A stretch of DNA of 64,000 nucleotides, taken from positions 1-64,000 of the forward strand of contig NZ_AVBF01000004.1 in NCBI RefSeq assembly GCF_000770635.1. Reading direction: 5' to 3'. Positions 9,731 to 19,553 of this stretch are shown here, piece after piece. The stretch is from Pontibacillus yanchengensis Y32 (lineage in GTDB: Bacteria; Bacillota; Bacilli; Bacillales; BH030062). Below the pieces are notes generated by a model. That model worked only from the letters and a program-made list of their open reading frames with translations, made no database searches and was not told where the DNA came from. Numbering within the stretch: position 1 is the stretch's first letter; each line of letters opens with the position of its first letter. The position numbers and the translations under genes are program-made.

Positions 9731-12700
9731 TTACATATTCCTGCGATATTGTCCGCCTACTTCATAGAGGGCGTTGGTGATTTGGCCTAGGCTTGCGACT
9801 CTTACGGTTTCCATCAATTCTTCGAATACGTTGCCACCTCCAGCGGCTACTTGCTTGAGGCGTTGGAGTGCTGCTTCTGTTTCGTCGGAGTGGTCTTGTT
9901 GGAACTCGCGTAAGGAATTGATTTGGTGCATTTTTTCTTCCTTAGAAGCACGAGCTAATTGCATGGAGTTAATGTCATCCTCTGACGATGGTTTTGGATT
10001 CAAGTACGTGTTTACGCCTACGATTGGAAGCTCACCACTATGTTTCTGACCTTCATAGTATAGAGATTCTTCTTGAATCTTGCCTCGTTGATACTGACGC
10101 TCCATCGCTCCTAGTACACCGCCACGGTCGTTAATGCGTTCAAACTCTTGTAAAACGGCTTCTTCTACTAGTTGCGTGAGCTCCTCTACAACAAATGATC
10201 CTTGTAGCGAGTTTTCATTCTTCGTTAAGCCAAACTCTTTGTTAATGATCATTTGAATCGCCATTGCACGACGAACCGATTCTTCTGTAGGTGTGGTAAT
10301 CGCTTCATCATACGAGTTGGTATGCAAGGAGTTACAGTTGTCCTGGATCGCAATAAGTGCTTGTAGCGTTGTACGGATATCATTAAAATCAATTTCTTGC
10401 GCGTGTAGGGAACGACCAGATGTTTGAATATGGTATTTCAACTTTTGGCTACGTTCGTTCGCACCATATTTATCGCGCATTGTAATGGCCCATATGCGTC
10501 TAGCTACACGGCCAATCACAGTATATTCAGGATCTAATCCATTGGAGAAGAAGAAAGATAGGTTTGGTGCAAATTTGTTAATATCCATTCCTCTACTTAA
10601 ATAGTACTCTACATACGTAAATCCGTTAGCGAGCGTGAAGGCAAGCTGTGTAATAGGATTTGCGCCGGCTTCGGCAATATGATAGCCGGAGATTGATACA
10701 GAGTAATAGTTTTTCACTTGTTGGTCAATAAAGTATTGCTGGATATCGCCCATCATACGTAGTGCGAATTCAGTCGAGAAGATACAGGTGTTTTGACCTT
10801 GGTCCTCTTTTAAAATATCCGCTTGCACCGTACCTCGAACGACGGAAATCGTTTCATCTTTTATCTTCGCTCGTTCTTCCGCGGAAGGTTCTCGCCCTTC
10901 TTTTTCCTTAAACATGTCGAGTTGCTGATCGATGGCTGTGTTAAAGAACATCGCCAGAATAATTGGAGCTGGCCCGTTAATCGTCATCGATACGGACGTT
11001 GTAGGATTACATAGATCAAATCCTGCATAAAGCTTCTTCATATCGTCTAGTGTACAGATGGATACGCCGCTCTCGCCGACTTTTCCGTAAATATCCGGAC
11101 GCTCATTTGGATCTTCTCCATACAACGTAACTGAATCAAATGCTGTACTTAAGCGCTTCGCTGGCTCTCCTTCAGATAAGTAGTGGAAACGACGATTCGT
11201 TCGTTCTGGCGTGCCTTCTCCTGCAAATTGGCGCGTTGGATCTTCTCCTTTTCGCTTGAACGGGAATACACCAGCTGTAAACGGAAACGCGCCTGGTACG
11301 TTTTCTTTTAACAGCCAAAGTAAACGATCTCCCCAGTCATGATAGTGAGGCAAGGCTACTTTAGGTACTTTCAAACCGGATAAGCTTTCGGTGTTCAAGT
11401 CCATCGTGATTTCTTTGTCGCGAATCTTGAACGTCATTTCGTCTTGAGCATAACGCTCCTTAACCTCATCCCACTCGTCAAGCATTTGCTTATTCGCTGG
11501 CTCTAGCTTTTGTTCGTACTCTGCTGCAAGGTTCTCCATTGTTTCTTTGGAAGACTCATCTTCAATAAGCTCTGAAGTCCCCTTCACTTGATACCATTTA
11601 CGAGCAAGATCACTTTGCTCTTCCGCCTTTTCATGATAATTGTGAACGGTTTGCACGATGTCGCGTAAGTATTGACGGCGTTCTGGAGGGATAATCAGGT
11701 TTTGCTTTTCAACATCTGTTACTCGTTCAAAAGGCGTCGATTCTTCCCATCCATATGCTTCATTTAATTTATCGATTAGGGCTGCAAACAGCGTGTTTGT
11801 GCCGGGATCGTTAAACTGACTCGCAATGGTCCCAAACACAGGAAATGCTGTTTGGTCTTCGTGGAACCTCATATGGCTACGCTCGTATTGCTTACGAACT
11901 TGACGAAGCGCATCTGCTGAACCTTTTTGTTCAAATTTGTTAATGACGATAAAGTCAGCGAAGTCGATCATGTCGATTTTTTCAAGTTGTGATGGAGCTC
12001 CGAATTCAGCTGTCATCACGTACATGGAAAGGTCTGTTACATCGGTAATCGCTGCATCCCCTTGGCCGATACCACTCGTTTCTACGATGATAAAATCAAA
12101 CCCGGCAGCTTTCACGACATCAATCGCTTCTTGTATGGCTTTGGAAAGCTCGCTTCTGGAATCACGGGTTGCTAGGGAGCGCATATATACCCGGTCCGAG
12201 AATATCGCGTTCATACGAATACGGTCTCCAAGTAATGCGCCACCGGTTTTCTTTTTGGTAGGGTCAACGGATAGAATCGCAATTTTGCGGTCCGGTACTT
12301 CGTTTAAAAAGCGACGGATCAGCTCATCCGTTAAGGAGCTTTTTCCTGCGCCACCCGTACCTGTGATACCTAGCACTGGAGCTGCTTTCTTTTGAGAATC
12401 GAGCACTTTTTCCAGAGCGGCAGCTGCGCCATGCTCCTGACCTGCAGTATTTTCTACATAGGAAATAAACCGTGCAATGGATTGGCTATCTCCTTCTGTG
12501 AGGCGCTGTAAATCTTTTTCTACATCTAATGGTGTTTGAAAATCGCACTGCTCCAGCATGAGATTGATCATGCCTTGTAGGCCAAGTTCGCGACCATCTT
12601 CTGGAGAATAGATACGTGCTACCCCGTAATCATGCAGTTCGGTAATTTCTCGAGGGATAATAACCCCGCCACCTCCGCCATAAACGCGGATATGGGATGC

Positions 12701-12973
12701 TTCTTTTTCCTTCAATAAATCGACCATGTATTTAAAATATTCGACGTGTCCACCTTGATAGGATGAAATTGCAATGCCCTGCGCATCCTCTTGAATCGCT
12801 GCATTCACTACTTCTTCCACAGAACGGTTATGTCCTAAATGAATCACTTCGGCACCGCTAGACTGTAGGATACGGCGCATAATGTTAATCGATGCATCAT
12901 GGCCATCAAATAAGCTCGACGCTGTCACAAAACGTACAGCATTCTTGGGCTCATACACTTGTGCTTGTTCCAT
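9731..12973 (-). CDS. icmF: Fused isobutyryl-CoA mutase / G-protein chaperone (IcmF)
   Basis: Adenosylcobalamin-dependent mutase interconverting isobutyryl-CoA and n-butyryl-CoA, possibly acting on other branched acyl-CoAs. The 1080 residues show the IcmF order: N-terminal B12-binding domain (base-off motif [10 protein letters not shown], His25), a MeaI-type GTPase domain (P-loop [12 protein letters not shown] about 202-213), then the large acyl-CoA mutase barrel. Ribosome site AGGAGG before ATG. It is last in an operon with beta-oxidation genes, meaB and a TetR regulator, which suits degradation of branched-chain amino acids and fatty acids to butyryl-CoA. No cobalamin riboswitch was seen. 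Annotation as methylmalonyl-CoA mutase would be less accurate given the fusion. Confidence 0.95.
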   Translation of the reverse strand: MEQAQVYEPKNAVRFVTASSLFDGHDASINIMRRILQSSGAEVIHLGHNRSVEEVVNAAIQEDAQGIAISSYQGGHVEYFKYMVDLLKEKEASHIRVYGGGGGVIIPREITELHDYGVARIYSPEDGRELGLQGMINLMLEQCDFQTPLDVEKDLQRLTEGDSQSIARFISYVENTAGQEHGAAAALEKVLDSQKKAAPVLGITGTGGAGKSSLTDELIRRFLNEVPDRKIAILSVDPTKKKTGGALLGDRIRMNAIFSDRVYMRSLATRDSRSELSKAIQEAIDVVKAAGFDFIIVETSGIGQGDAAITDVTDLSMYVMTAEFGAPSQLEKIDMIDFADFIVINKFEQKGSADALRQVRKQYERSHMRFHEDQTAFPVFGTIASQFNDPGTNTLFAALIDKLNEAYGWEESTPFERVTDVEKQNLIIPPERRQYLRDIVQTVHNYHEKAEEQSDLARKWYQVKGTSELIEDESSKETMENLAAEYEQKLEPANKQMLDEWDEVKERYAQDEMTFKIRDKEITMDLNTESLSGLKVPKVALPHYHDWGDRLLWLLKENVPGAFPFTAGVFPFKRKGEDPTRQFAGEGTPERTNRRFHYLSEGEPAKRLSTAFDSVTLYGEDPNERPDIYGKVGESGVSICTLDDMKKLYAGFDLCNPTTSVSMTINGPAPIILAMFFNTAIDQQLDMFKEKEGREPSAEERAKIKDETISVVRGTVQADILKEDQGQNTCIFSTEFALRMMGDIQQYFIDQQVKNYYSVSISGYHIAEAGANPITQLAFTLANGFTYVEYYLSRGMDINKFAPNLSFFFSNGLDPEYTVIGRVARRIWAITMRDKYGANERSQKLKYHIQTSGRSLHAQEIDFNDIRTTLQALIAIQDNCNSLHTNSYDEAITTPTEESVRRAMAIQMIINKEFGLTKNENSLQGSFVVEELTQLVEEAVLQEFERINDRGGVLGAMERQYQRGKIQEESLYYEGQKHSGELPIVGVNTYLNPKPSSEDDINSMQLARASKEEKMHQINSLREFQQDHSDETEAALQRLKQVAAGGGNVFEELMETVRVASLGQITNALYEVGGQYRRNM

Positions 12974-12991
12974 ACCAGTTCCTCCTGTCTA

Positions 12992-13609
12992 TTATGCTTT
13001 TTCAGGAATCGGTAGTCCCTGAAATAAAAAATGCATTTGTCTTTCTGTGTAGCTCTCGATTGTGAAATGCTTATGTAGCATCCAACGGCGAAAGCCCCAC
13101 ATTTGTCCTTGAACGAAAATGTTGTTGGCGATCAGTTCAATGTCGAGATCAGAAAGTGGTTCAGGTAAGCTATGACGAATGACGTGTTCAAGTAAATTCA
13201 ACATATCTCGCTCTTTTTTCAGCACATATTCCTGCGCTTCTTTTGATAAGGATTTCACTTCTTGATACATAACGACGACTTCATCTTGCATCTCATCCAT
13301 TAACTGAAAATAGGACTGAATGGCACCCTTTAGACTATGTGAATTAGTGTCATTCATATCAATGGCGTCTTCCATCCGTTCTTTTACATGCTCATAAATA
13401 AAATCGCATACAAGAAAAAGAACATCTTCCTTCGTTCGAATGTATTCATATAGGGTGCCAATACTAAACCCAGAAGCTTTGGCGATCTCACGAGTCGTCG
13501 TTTTGTGAAATCCTTTTTCTTTAAATAAAGCAACTGCTCCTTTGATCATTTGATCTCGTCGCATTTTAATGAGCTTCTCGTCTTTGATTGATGAGGGTAC
13601 TTTTTTCAT
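12992..13609 (-). CDS. TetR/AcrR family transcriptional regulator
   Basis: A 205-residue repressor with an N-terminal TetR helix-turn-helix (about 15-65; GFHKTTTREIAKASGFSIGTLYEYIRTKEDVL is split by the usual turn) and a helical ligand domain. The only start in frame is the ATG at 13609; GGGGGAGG lies 14 bp upstream, overlapping the end of meaB, so translation is probably coupled. Being inside the acyl-CoA operon, it probably senses an acyl-CoA and represses this operon. Candidate operators are the palindromes at 19481-19500 and 21799-21812; this link is inferred. Confidence 0.88.
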   Translation of the reverse strand: MKKVPSSIKDEKLIKMRRDQMIKGAVALFKEKGFHKTTTREIAKASGFSIGTLYEYIRTKEDVLFLVCDFIYEHVKERMEDAIDMNDTNSHSLKGAIQSYFQLMDEMQDEVVVMYQEVKSLSKEAQEYVLKKERDMLNLLEHVIRHSLPEPLSDLDIELIANNIFVQGQMWGFRRWMLHKHFTIESYTERQMHFLFQGLPIPEKA

Positions 13610-13619
13610 GACTGCATTC

Positions 13620-14558
13620 TCAACCTCCCCCTTGCTTCCACTCCTCTAACCAAGTCTTCGCCATTTGATAAGGGTCAGCATCCGCGTCTTCCAACTGATT
13701 ACGCTTTGTGTTATCGCTTTCAACAAAGGCTTCAACTGATTGCCACAGCTCTTCTCTCATTAATTCGTACACTTCATGAACGAGCTGCTGTTTTCGCTGT
13801 TCTTTACCTAAATTCGTTTCATATAGATACGTGCGATGCCGCTTCATTTCTTCCCATAACGACTCTATCCCTTTGTTTTCTGTAGATACCGTTTGGACGA
13901 TAGGAGCTTGCCAACCTTTGGAGTGACTGATCATCATAAACTCCTCGAGCTGAGTCTTTAATTTTCGAACTCCAGGTAGGTCAGCTTTATTGATAATAAA
14001 TAAGTCGGCAATTTCCATAATCCCTGCTTTGAAAATTTGCAGGACGTCGCCACTATTCGGCGTCAATACGACAGACGTTGTATCGACTACTTTCATAATG
14101 TCTAGCTCTGACTGCCCCACACCGACTGTTTCCACTAAAATGACATCAAACCCATACGCATCACAGACACGAATCGTATCCTTCGTCGCTCGAGATAATC
14201 CCCCTAGACTCCCTCTTGTTGCCATACTCCTTATAAAGACGCCAGGATCGGTAAAGTGGTCATTCATGCGAACCCGATCGCCCAGTAGTGCTCCCCCACT
14301 AAATGGACTGGTTGGATCGACAGCAATGACGGCTACCGTCAGTCCTTGAGCACGTAAGAAGGAAATCATCCGATTGACAAGCGAGCTCTTCCCGGCACCA
14401 GGTGAACCTGTTATGCCGATGTAATGAGCCTGCTTTTGTATCGAAAATAAATCACTCAGTAAATCGAGTTTGTCAGGATCATCATTTTCTATAAGAGTGA
14501 TGGCTCTTGCTAGTGCTCGCAGATTTCGTTGTTGGATCCGTTCAGCAAGCTCGTGCAT
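13620..14558 (-). CDS. meaB: MeaB/ArgK-type GTPase, B12 mutase chaperone
   Basis: G-protein chaperone that protects and reloads adenosylcobalamin mutases. The 312-residue protein has the P-loop GITGSPGAGKSSLV (about 51-64), [15 protein letters not shown] with the switch region, and NKADLPG for guanine recognition. It overlaps closely with acdA upstream (14 bp gap) and tetR downstream. It is notable that IcmF carries its own fused G domain, so this free MeaB probably serves another mutase encoded elsewhere, or acts redundantly. ATG with AGAGGAAGG upstream. Confidence 0.92.
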   Translation of the reverse strand: MHELAERIQQRNLRALARAITLIENDDPDKLDLLSDLFSIQKQAHYIGITGSPGAGKSSLVNRMISFLRAQGLTVAVIAVDPTSPFSGGALLGDRVRMNDHFTDPGVFIRSMATRGSLGGLSRATKDTIRVCDAYGFDVILVETVGVGQSELDIMKVVDTTSVVLTPNSGDVLQIFKAGIMEIADLFIINKADLPGVRKLKTQLEEFMMISHSKGWQAPIVQTVSTENKGIESLWEEMKRHRTYLYETNLGKEQRKQQLVHEVYELMREELWQSVEAFVESDNTKRNQLEDADADPYQMAKTWLEEWKQGGG

Positions 14559-14572
14559 AATCGCCTTCCTCT

Positions 14573-15715
14573 CTACTCTTTCGTAAGCATTCGCCCGATA
14601 ACTAGACGTTGAATTTCATTTGTACCTTCATAGATTTGAGTGATTTTCGCGTCCCGCATGTACCGTTCAACTGGGTAATCTTTTGTATAGCCATATCCTC
14701 CGAATACTTGCACTGCTTCGGTTGTAATACGCATCGCTGCATCTCCGGCGAAGAGCTTCGACATAGCGGAAGCTTTGCCGTACGGCTTTCCTTCTGATTC
14801 TAACCAGGCAGCTTGATACGTAAGTAAACGAGCTGATTCGATATCTGTTGCCATATCCGCTAGCTTAAAGGAAATACCTTGATTTTGTGCGATTGGTTTT
14901 CCGAATTGCTCCCGTTCTTTGGCATAGCCAACAGCTGCATCCAGTGCACCTTGAGAAATACCTAAGGCTTGAGCTGCAATACCGTTACGTCCACCATCTA
15001 GCGTGGTCATGGCAATTTTAAAGCCATCCCCTTCGTTTCCAAGCATGTTGGAAGCTGGAATCTTACAATCTTCGAAAATAAGTTCTGTTGTCGGAGAGGA
15101 ACGAATACCAAGCTTCTTCTCTTTCTTTCCAAACGTAAACCCTGGTGTGCCTTTTTCTACGATAAACGCACTAATGCCTCTATGCTTGGCGTCCGCATCG
15201 GTTTTGGCGAAGACGATGTAAATATCGCCAACTCCTCCATTGGTAATCCAAACTTTATTGCCATTTAGAACATAATGGTCGCCATCTTTTTTGGCCATCG
15301 TTTTCATAGAAGCTACGTCTGATCCAGCACCTGGCTCTGACAACGCATATGCACCAAGTTTTTCTCCTTGAGCTAATTGATATAGAAATGTCTTTTTCTG
15401 TTCTTCGTTTCCGTATTTGAATAGTGGCCAGCTTGCTAGTGAGATGTGAGCGGATAGCGTTACGCCTGTTGAGGCACATACTCTTGAAAGCTCCTCGACT
15501 GCAATGACGTAGCTCAAGTAGTCCGATCCAATTCCCCCATATTCTTCCGGCCATGGAATGCCTGTAAGTCCTAATTCAGCCATTTGGTCAAAAATTTCAC
15601 GGTCAAACCGTTCTTCTTCATCTCGCTCAGCAGCTGTTGGCTCGACTTCGTTTTTGGCAAAATCACGCACCATTTTACGAAGCATTTCTTGTTCTTCTGT
15701 TAATTGAAAATTCAT
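14573..15715 (-). CDS. acdA: Acyl-CoA dehydrogenase AcdA
   Basis: FAD-dependent oxidation of short-chain acyl-CoA to enoyl-CoA. The 380 residues closely resemble B. subtilis AcdA, including [20 protein letters not shown] and the C-terminal [18 protein letters not shown], where the Glu of YEGT is the catalytic base. ATG with GGGGGAG upstream; only 11 bp from the preceding dehydrogenase gene. It belongs to the acyl-CoA operon; its substrate may be isobutyryl-CoA or butyryl-CoA, which sequence does not settle. Confidence 0.93.
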   Translation of the reverse strand: MNFQLTEEQEMLRKMVRDFAKNEVEPTAAERDEEERFDREIFDQMAELGLTGIPWPEEYGGIGSDYLSYVIAVEELSRVCASTGVTLSAHISLASWPLFKYGNEEQKKTFLYQLAQGEKLGAYALSEPGAGSDVASMKTMAKKDGDHYVLNGNKVWITNGGVGDIYIVFAKTDADAKHRGISAFIVEKGTPGFTFGKKEKKLGIRSSPTTELIFEDCKIPASNMLGNEGDGFKIAMTTLDGGRNGIAAQALGISQGALDAAVGYAKEREQFGKPIAQNQGISFKLADMATDIESARLLTYQAAWLESEGKPYGKASAMSKLFAGDAAMRITTEAVQVFGGYGYTKDYPVERYMRDAKITQIYEGTNEIQRLVIGRMLTKE

Positions 15716-15726
15716 GTCTTCTCCCC

Positions 15727-16872
15727 CTATTTCCCTTCGAATAAGTGTTTTCCAATGACAATACGCTGAATTTCATTTGTTCCTTCGTAAATTTCACACA
15801 CTTTGGCATCTCGGAAAAAGCGTTCGACTGGATAATCCTCTGTATAGCCGTAACCCCCATGCACTTGGATGGCTTCAGTCGTAACACTCATTGCAGTTTG
15901 CGATGCATGCATTTTCGCCATGGATGCTTCTTTTCCACAATCTTTCCCTCGTGTGCGAAGACTTGCGGCATTGTACGTTAATAGTTTAGAAGCCTCAACA
16001 GCTGTCGCCATATCTGCTAGTTTAAAAGATATACCTTGATATTGAGCAATTGGCTTTCCAAATTGTTCTCTCTCTTTGGCATAGGCAACGGATTCCTCAA
16101 GAGCAGCTTCTGCAATACCTAGCGATTGTGCTGCGATACCAATTCGGCCAATATTCAAGTTCGCCATGGCAATCTTAAATCCTTCGCCCTCTTCTCCTAA
16201 CAGTTGCGATGCTGGCACCTTACAGTTATCAAAGCTTAACGATACAGTACTGGACCCATTCATGCCCATTTTGTTTTCCTTCTTGCCGATTTCAAATCCA
16301 GGTGTTCCTTTTTCTAAAATAAAAGCGGAAACTCCTTTACTTCCTGCATCTGGATTCGTTCTTGCGAATACGATGTATGTATCCGCTTCGCCTCCATTGG
16401 TAATAAATACCTTGGAACCGTTAAGCATGTAATGGTCCCCATCTTTTATAGCCTTCGTCTTTAAGGAGCCTGCATCAGATCCTGCACCTGGTTCTGTAAG
16501 CGCAAATGCGCCAATATATTCACCTGAAGCAAGTTTTGGGATGTAGGTCTTCTTTTGCTCCTCTGAGCCAAAATATAGAATGGGATTGGTTCCGACAGAG
16601 GTGTGTACCGACAAAATAACACCTACCGAAGCACTCACTTTGGAAAGCTCATGAATGGCGATGATATACGATGTAAAGTCCATTCCCGCTCCACCATACT
16701 CTTCCGGAATCGGAATGCCCATCAGCCCAAGCTCTCCCATCTTCTTCACCACGTCTGTTGGATAATAATCTTCTTTATCCATCTTCTCGACAATAGGAGC
16801 GACTTCTTTTTGGGCGAAGTCACGAACCATTTTGCGCATCATCTCTTGTTCTTCTGTAAATTCTAGGTTCAT
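15727..16872 (-). CDS. Short-chain acyl-CoA dehydrogenase (MmgC/Bcd-like)
   Basis: Second acyl-CoA dehydrogenase, 381 residues, similar to but distinct from the downstream AcdA. Conserved segments are [12 protein letters not shown] (flavin/substrate contact), [18 protein letters not shown] and the catalytic YEGTNEIQR. It is probably butyryl-CoA dehydrogenase-like, passing electrons through ETF to the membrane FadF protein encoded upstream. ATG with GGAGGG; 15 bp after the 3-hydroxyacyl-CoA dehydrogenase gene. Two tandem paralogues suggest branched and straight substrates are divided between them, which is inference. Confidence 0.92.
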   Translation of the reverse strand: MNLEFTEEQEMMRKMVRDFAQKEVAPIVEKMDKEDYYPTDVVKKMGELGLMGIPIPEEYGGAGMDFTSYIIAIHELSKVSASVGVILSVHTSVGTNPILYFGSEEQKKTYIPKLASGEYIGAFALTEPGAGSDAGSLKTKAIKDGDHYMLNGSKVFITNGGEADTYIVFARTNPDAGSKGVSAFILEKGTPGFEIGKKENKMGMNGSSTVSLSFDNCKVPASQLLGEEGEGFKIAMANLNIGRIGIAAQSLGIAEAALEESVAYAKEREQFGKPIAQYQGISFKLADMATAVEASKLLTYNAASLRTRGKDCGKEASMAKMHASQTAMSVTTEAIQVHGGYGYTEDYPVERFFRDAKVCEIYEGTNEIQRIVIGKHLFEGK

Positions 16873-16887
16873 GTTTTCCCTCCGCTC

Positions 16888-17742
16888 TTAGCTTTCGTAT
16901 TGATAGAATCCTCGGCCTGATTTCTTACCAAGCCAGCCTGCTTGAACATATTGGCGTAGCAATGGACATGGACGATATTTGCTATCACCAAATCCTTCAT
17001 GAAGCACTTCCATGATATAAAGGCATGTATCTAGCCCGATAAAATCAGCAAGGGTTAGAGGACCCATTGGGTGATTCATCCCTAGCTTCATGACTTCATC
17101 AACTGCTTCTGGCTCTGCCACCCCTTCATATACGGTATAAATGGCTTCATTGATCATTGGCATAAGCACCCGATTCGATACGAAGCCTGGGAAATCGCGC
17201 ACTTCTACTGGTGTTTTGGAAAGTTGCTTGGTCATATCCTCAATCGCTTGATACGTTTCATCGCTTGTCTGGAGACCACGAATAATCTCAACTAACTTCA
17301 TGACTGGAACAGGATTCATGAAGTGCATGCCAATCACTTGATCTGCTCGTTTTGTAGAAGCTGCAATTTCTGTGATTGGTAGCGAACTAGTGTTGGAAGC
17401 TAGTATCGCGTGAGCCGGTGCATGGGTATCCAGTTCAGAGAATACCTTTTTCTTCACATCCATGTTCTCTACTACCGCCTCGACAACAAAGTCACAATCA
17501 TGGGCATCAGCCAGTGTCGTTGTCGTAGCTAAACGACTTAACCTACCCGTTTTCTCATCCTCAGTCATTCGGCCTTTTTCAACGGCTCGCGTTAACCGTT
17601 TCTCAATACCTGCTCTGCCTTTTTCCAACGCTTCCTCTTGAAGATCATTTAGCTTTACATCAAAACCAGATTGAGCAAAAACCTGTGCAATACCTGCCCC
17701 CATTTGACCTGCACCAATTACCATTACTGTGTTTATGGCCAT
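16888..17742 (-). CDS. 3-hydroxybutyryl-CoA dehydrogenase
   Basis: NAD(P)-dependent oxidation of 3-hydroxyacyl-CoA to acetoacetyl-CoA in beta-oxidation or butyrate-type metabolism. The 284-residue protein has the Rossmann motif [18 protein letters not shown] at residues 11-28 and the [14 protein letters not shown] catalytic His segment. It is the MmgB/Hbd type, a single-domain enzyme without an enoyl-CoA hydratase fusion. ATG preceded by AAAGGGG. It is separated from the thiolase gene by a 400-bp composite repeat (17839-18165). Confidence 0.93.
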   Translation of the reverse strand: MAINTVMVIGAGQMGAGIAQVFAQSGFDVKLNDLQEEALEKGRAGIEKRLTRAVEKGRMTEDEKTGRLSRLATTTTLADAHDCDFVVEAVVENMDVKKKVFSELDTHAPAHAILASNTSSLPITEIAASTKRADQVIGMHFMNPVPVMKLVEIIRGLQTSDETYQAIEDMTKQLSKTPVEVRDFPGFVSNRVLMPMINEAIYTVYEGVAEPEAVDEVMKLGMNHPMGPLTLADFIGLDTCLYIMEVLHEGFGDSKYRPCPLLRQYVQAGWLGKKSGRGFYQYES

Positions 17743-17838
17743 CTATTTCTTACCCCTTTCTCTTTTTCTATGAATTGTTGTGGTATAGCTACTGTGAAAA
17801 TTTTGCTAACATAAAACGTATAGAAGCGACGTTCAGCC

Positions 17839-17950
17839 ACTCCAGCGCCTATCCCCTTTAGTCTTAAGTCAATCTTTACTGTGGAAAAGAACGCCACAAT
17901 AAGGATTGCCTAAAGCCTGTCGGGGATGACCATTGCGCCCGGAGCTTTTG
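17839..17950. repeat. Modular hairpin repeat, copy B1 (A-type)
   Basis: Reads in the plus direction from CTCCAGCGCCTA to GAGCTTTTG and aligns to the minus strand of the element at 8214-8366. The central hairpin TCTTTA/TAAGGA with TGTGG/CCACA replaces CCTCG/CGAGG of copy A, so pairing is kept while bases differ. It is joined tail to head to copy B2. Confidence 0.65.
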
Positions 17951-17958
17951 TCACGTCC

Positions 17959-18165
17959 AGCTCCAGCGCCCAGCGACTAGCAAACTTCCTGCTCCTCCTT
18001 ACGATAAGTCAACATCGGATCGCTGTCGCTCTCCGTGTTTCCTTTATCTCATACGGTTTCAAAGGATGTTCGATTAAGACCGCTGCATCCTGCAGCAACA
18101 TCGAACCAACCCACGTCGTGTGGGCCGCAGTTTGTACGTCGCTAATCGGGCGCCCTGAGCTTTTG
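17959..18165. repeat. Modular hairpin repeat, copy B2 (with two-hairpin module)
   Basis: Runs from AGCTCCAGCGCCCAGCGACT to GCGCCCTGAGCTTTTG; it aligns over its whole length to the reverse complement of 53332-53541 and to 47347-47519. It contains the two-hairpin module at 18068-18130: GTTCGA...TCGAAC around CTGCA/TGCAG, then CCCAC/GTGGG. It lies inside the acyl-CoA operon between thiolase and dehydrogenase genes, so it must be transcribed if the operon is. Confidence 0.7.
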
Positions 18166-18169
18166 TTCA

Positions 18170-19357
18170 TTATTGCTGTGGTACTTCAATCATCACAGCG
18201 TCACCTTGACCGCCACCACTACAGATTGCTGCAATTCCGATGCCGCCACCTCGACGTTTTAGTTCGTACATCAACGTAAGGATGATGCGAGCACCACTTG
18301 CTCCAATTGGGTGGCCAAGTGCTACAGCTCCTCCATTTACGTTTACTTTATCTGGATCAAGACCGGCAATCTTACCACTTGCTAAAGAAACAGCAGCAAA
18401 CGCCTCATTGACTTCGAATAAATCGATTTCTTCCATCTTCTTACCTGTTTTATCTAATAACTTGTTAATTACAAGGCCTGGCGTTTTCGGAAAATCTTTT
18501 GCCTCAACAGCTACTTCATCGTGAGCTAGAATCGTTGCCATTGGCTCATATCCATGCTCATAGGCATACTGATCAGACATTAAAAGCATCGCACCAGCTC
18601 CATCGTTCACTCCAGGAGCGTTTCCGGCTGTGATCGTACCGTTTGAACCAAACACAGGGCGAAGCTTGCTAAGTGCTTCTACCGTAGTATCCTGACGAGG
18701 AGCTTCATCAGTATCCACTTTAATTGGGTCTCCTTTTCGTTGCGGAACCTCTACTTCTGTAATTTCTTCTGCAAGCTTTCCGTCCTTGATTGCTTTCGTT
18801 GCTAACTGATGGCTTCGATAGGCCCATTTGTCCTGCTCTTCGCGACTTAATTCATATTCTTCAGCAGTCTCGTTACCGTAGTTACCCATGTGAACTCCGT
18901 TGAATGTACACGTTAATCCATCATGCACCATTAAATCTTTCACGGACTGATCACCCATACGAAAGCCCCAACGTGCTTTTGGCATAAAATATGGTGCATT
19001 GCTCATGCTTTCCATACCACCAGCTACAATGACTTGCTCATCGCCAACTCGAATCAGCTGATCAGCTAGCGTGACACTTCTCATACCAGATGCACATACT
19101 TTATTAATCGTTTCTGTCTTCACTTCCCATGGCAAGCCTGCGTGACGCGCTGCCTGTCTTGAAGGAATTTGACCTTGTCCTCCCTGAAGAACAGACCCCA
19201 TAATCACTTCATTTACAAGCTCAGGATTAAACCCAACACGTGCAAGGGTAGCCTTAATCGCTGTGCCCCCAAGCTCCGAAGCTGTAATCGTACTTAAATG
19301 ACCTCCTAGTTTCCCAAAAGGGGTTCTTGCACCCGATACAATTACTGTTTTAGCCAT
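18170..19357 (-). CDS. Acetyl-CoA C-acetyltransferase (thiolase)
   Basis: Biosynthetic-type thiolase, condensing or cleaving acetoacetyl-CoA. The 395 residues include the acyl-enzyme cysteine in [10 protein letters not shown] (about 88), the [11 protein letters not shown] histidine loop (about 350) and the C-terminal CSGGGQGDA cysteine. ATG with GAGGAGG. It is the first gene of the acyl-CoA operon; a cre-like site (19377-19390) and a palindrome (19481-19500) lie upstream, indicating CcpA and TetR control. Equivalent to B. subtilis mmgA or yhfS. Confidence 0.94.
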   Translation of the reverse strand: MAKTVIVSGARTPFGKLGGHLSTITASELGGTAIKATLARVGFNPELVNEVIMGSVLQGGQGQIPSRQAARHAGLPWEVKTETINKVCASGMRSVTLADQLIRVGDEQVIVAGGMESMSNAPYFMPKARWGFRMGDQSVKDLMVHDGLTCTFNGVHMGNYGNETAEEYELSREEQDKWAYRSHQLATKAIKDGKLAEEITEVEVPQRKGDPIKVDTDEAPRQDTTVEALSKLRPVFGSNGTITAGNAPGVNDGAGAMLLMSDQYAYEHGYEPMATILAHDEVAVEAKDFPKTPGLVINKLLDKTGKKMEEIDLFEVNEAFAAVSLASGKIAGLDPDKVNVNGGAVALGHPIGASGARIILTLMYELKRRGGGIGIAAICSGGGQGDAVMIEVPQQ

Positions 19358-19376
19358 GTTTATTCCTCCTCATTAT

Positions 19377-19390
19377 TGATAACGCTTTCA
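19377..19390 (-). promoter_or_regulatory. CcpA cre site upstream of thiolase operon
   Basis: The minus strand reads TGAAAGCGTTATCA, a full match to the core cre consensus TGNAANCGNWNNCA. It lies about 20 bp before the thiolase start codon, a position fitting repression of acyl-CoA catabolism by preferred carbon sources. Confidence 0.7.
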
Positions 19391-19480
19391 CATTGCGTCA
19401 AAAGAATGCTTGTCGATGGACAAGCTCTTCATGCAGGTATAGGCCTGGTTGCGATTACTATTTTTTAAGAAATTGTTTTG

Positions 19481-19500
19481 ATTGAACGCTCGCTCAATAT
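19481..19500. promoter_or_regulatory. Palindromic candidate TetR operator upstream of thiolase
   Basis: The minus strand reads TTGAGCGAGCGTTCAA, with symmetry TTGANCGNNCGNTCAA. Spacing and form suit a TetR-family dimer. A related palindrome precedes fadF (21799-21812), and both fit TGANYGNNCRNTCA. Confidence 0.55.
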
Positions 19501-19553
19501 ACAATCATTAGGAAAGTGTACGGACCCCCTGTACACTTTCCTTGTTTCGACAT

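Noticed and set aside
9442-9780. Overlapping 84-106-codon frames downstream of icmF
   Set aside because: Open on both strands through a repeat array and the icmF terminator, no ribosome sites.
12974-19553. Cobalamin riboswitch for icmF
   Set aside because: icmF is the last gene of an operon and no B12-box was found in the leader or between genes.
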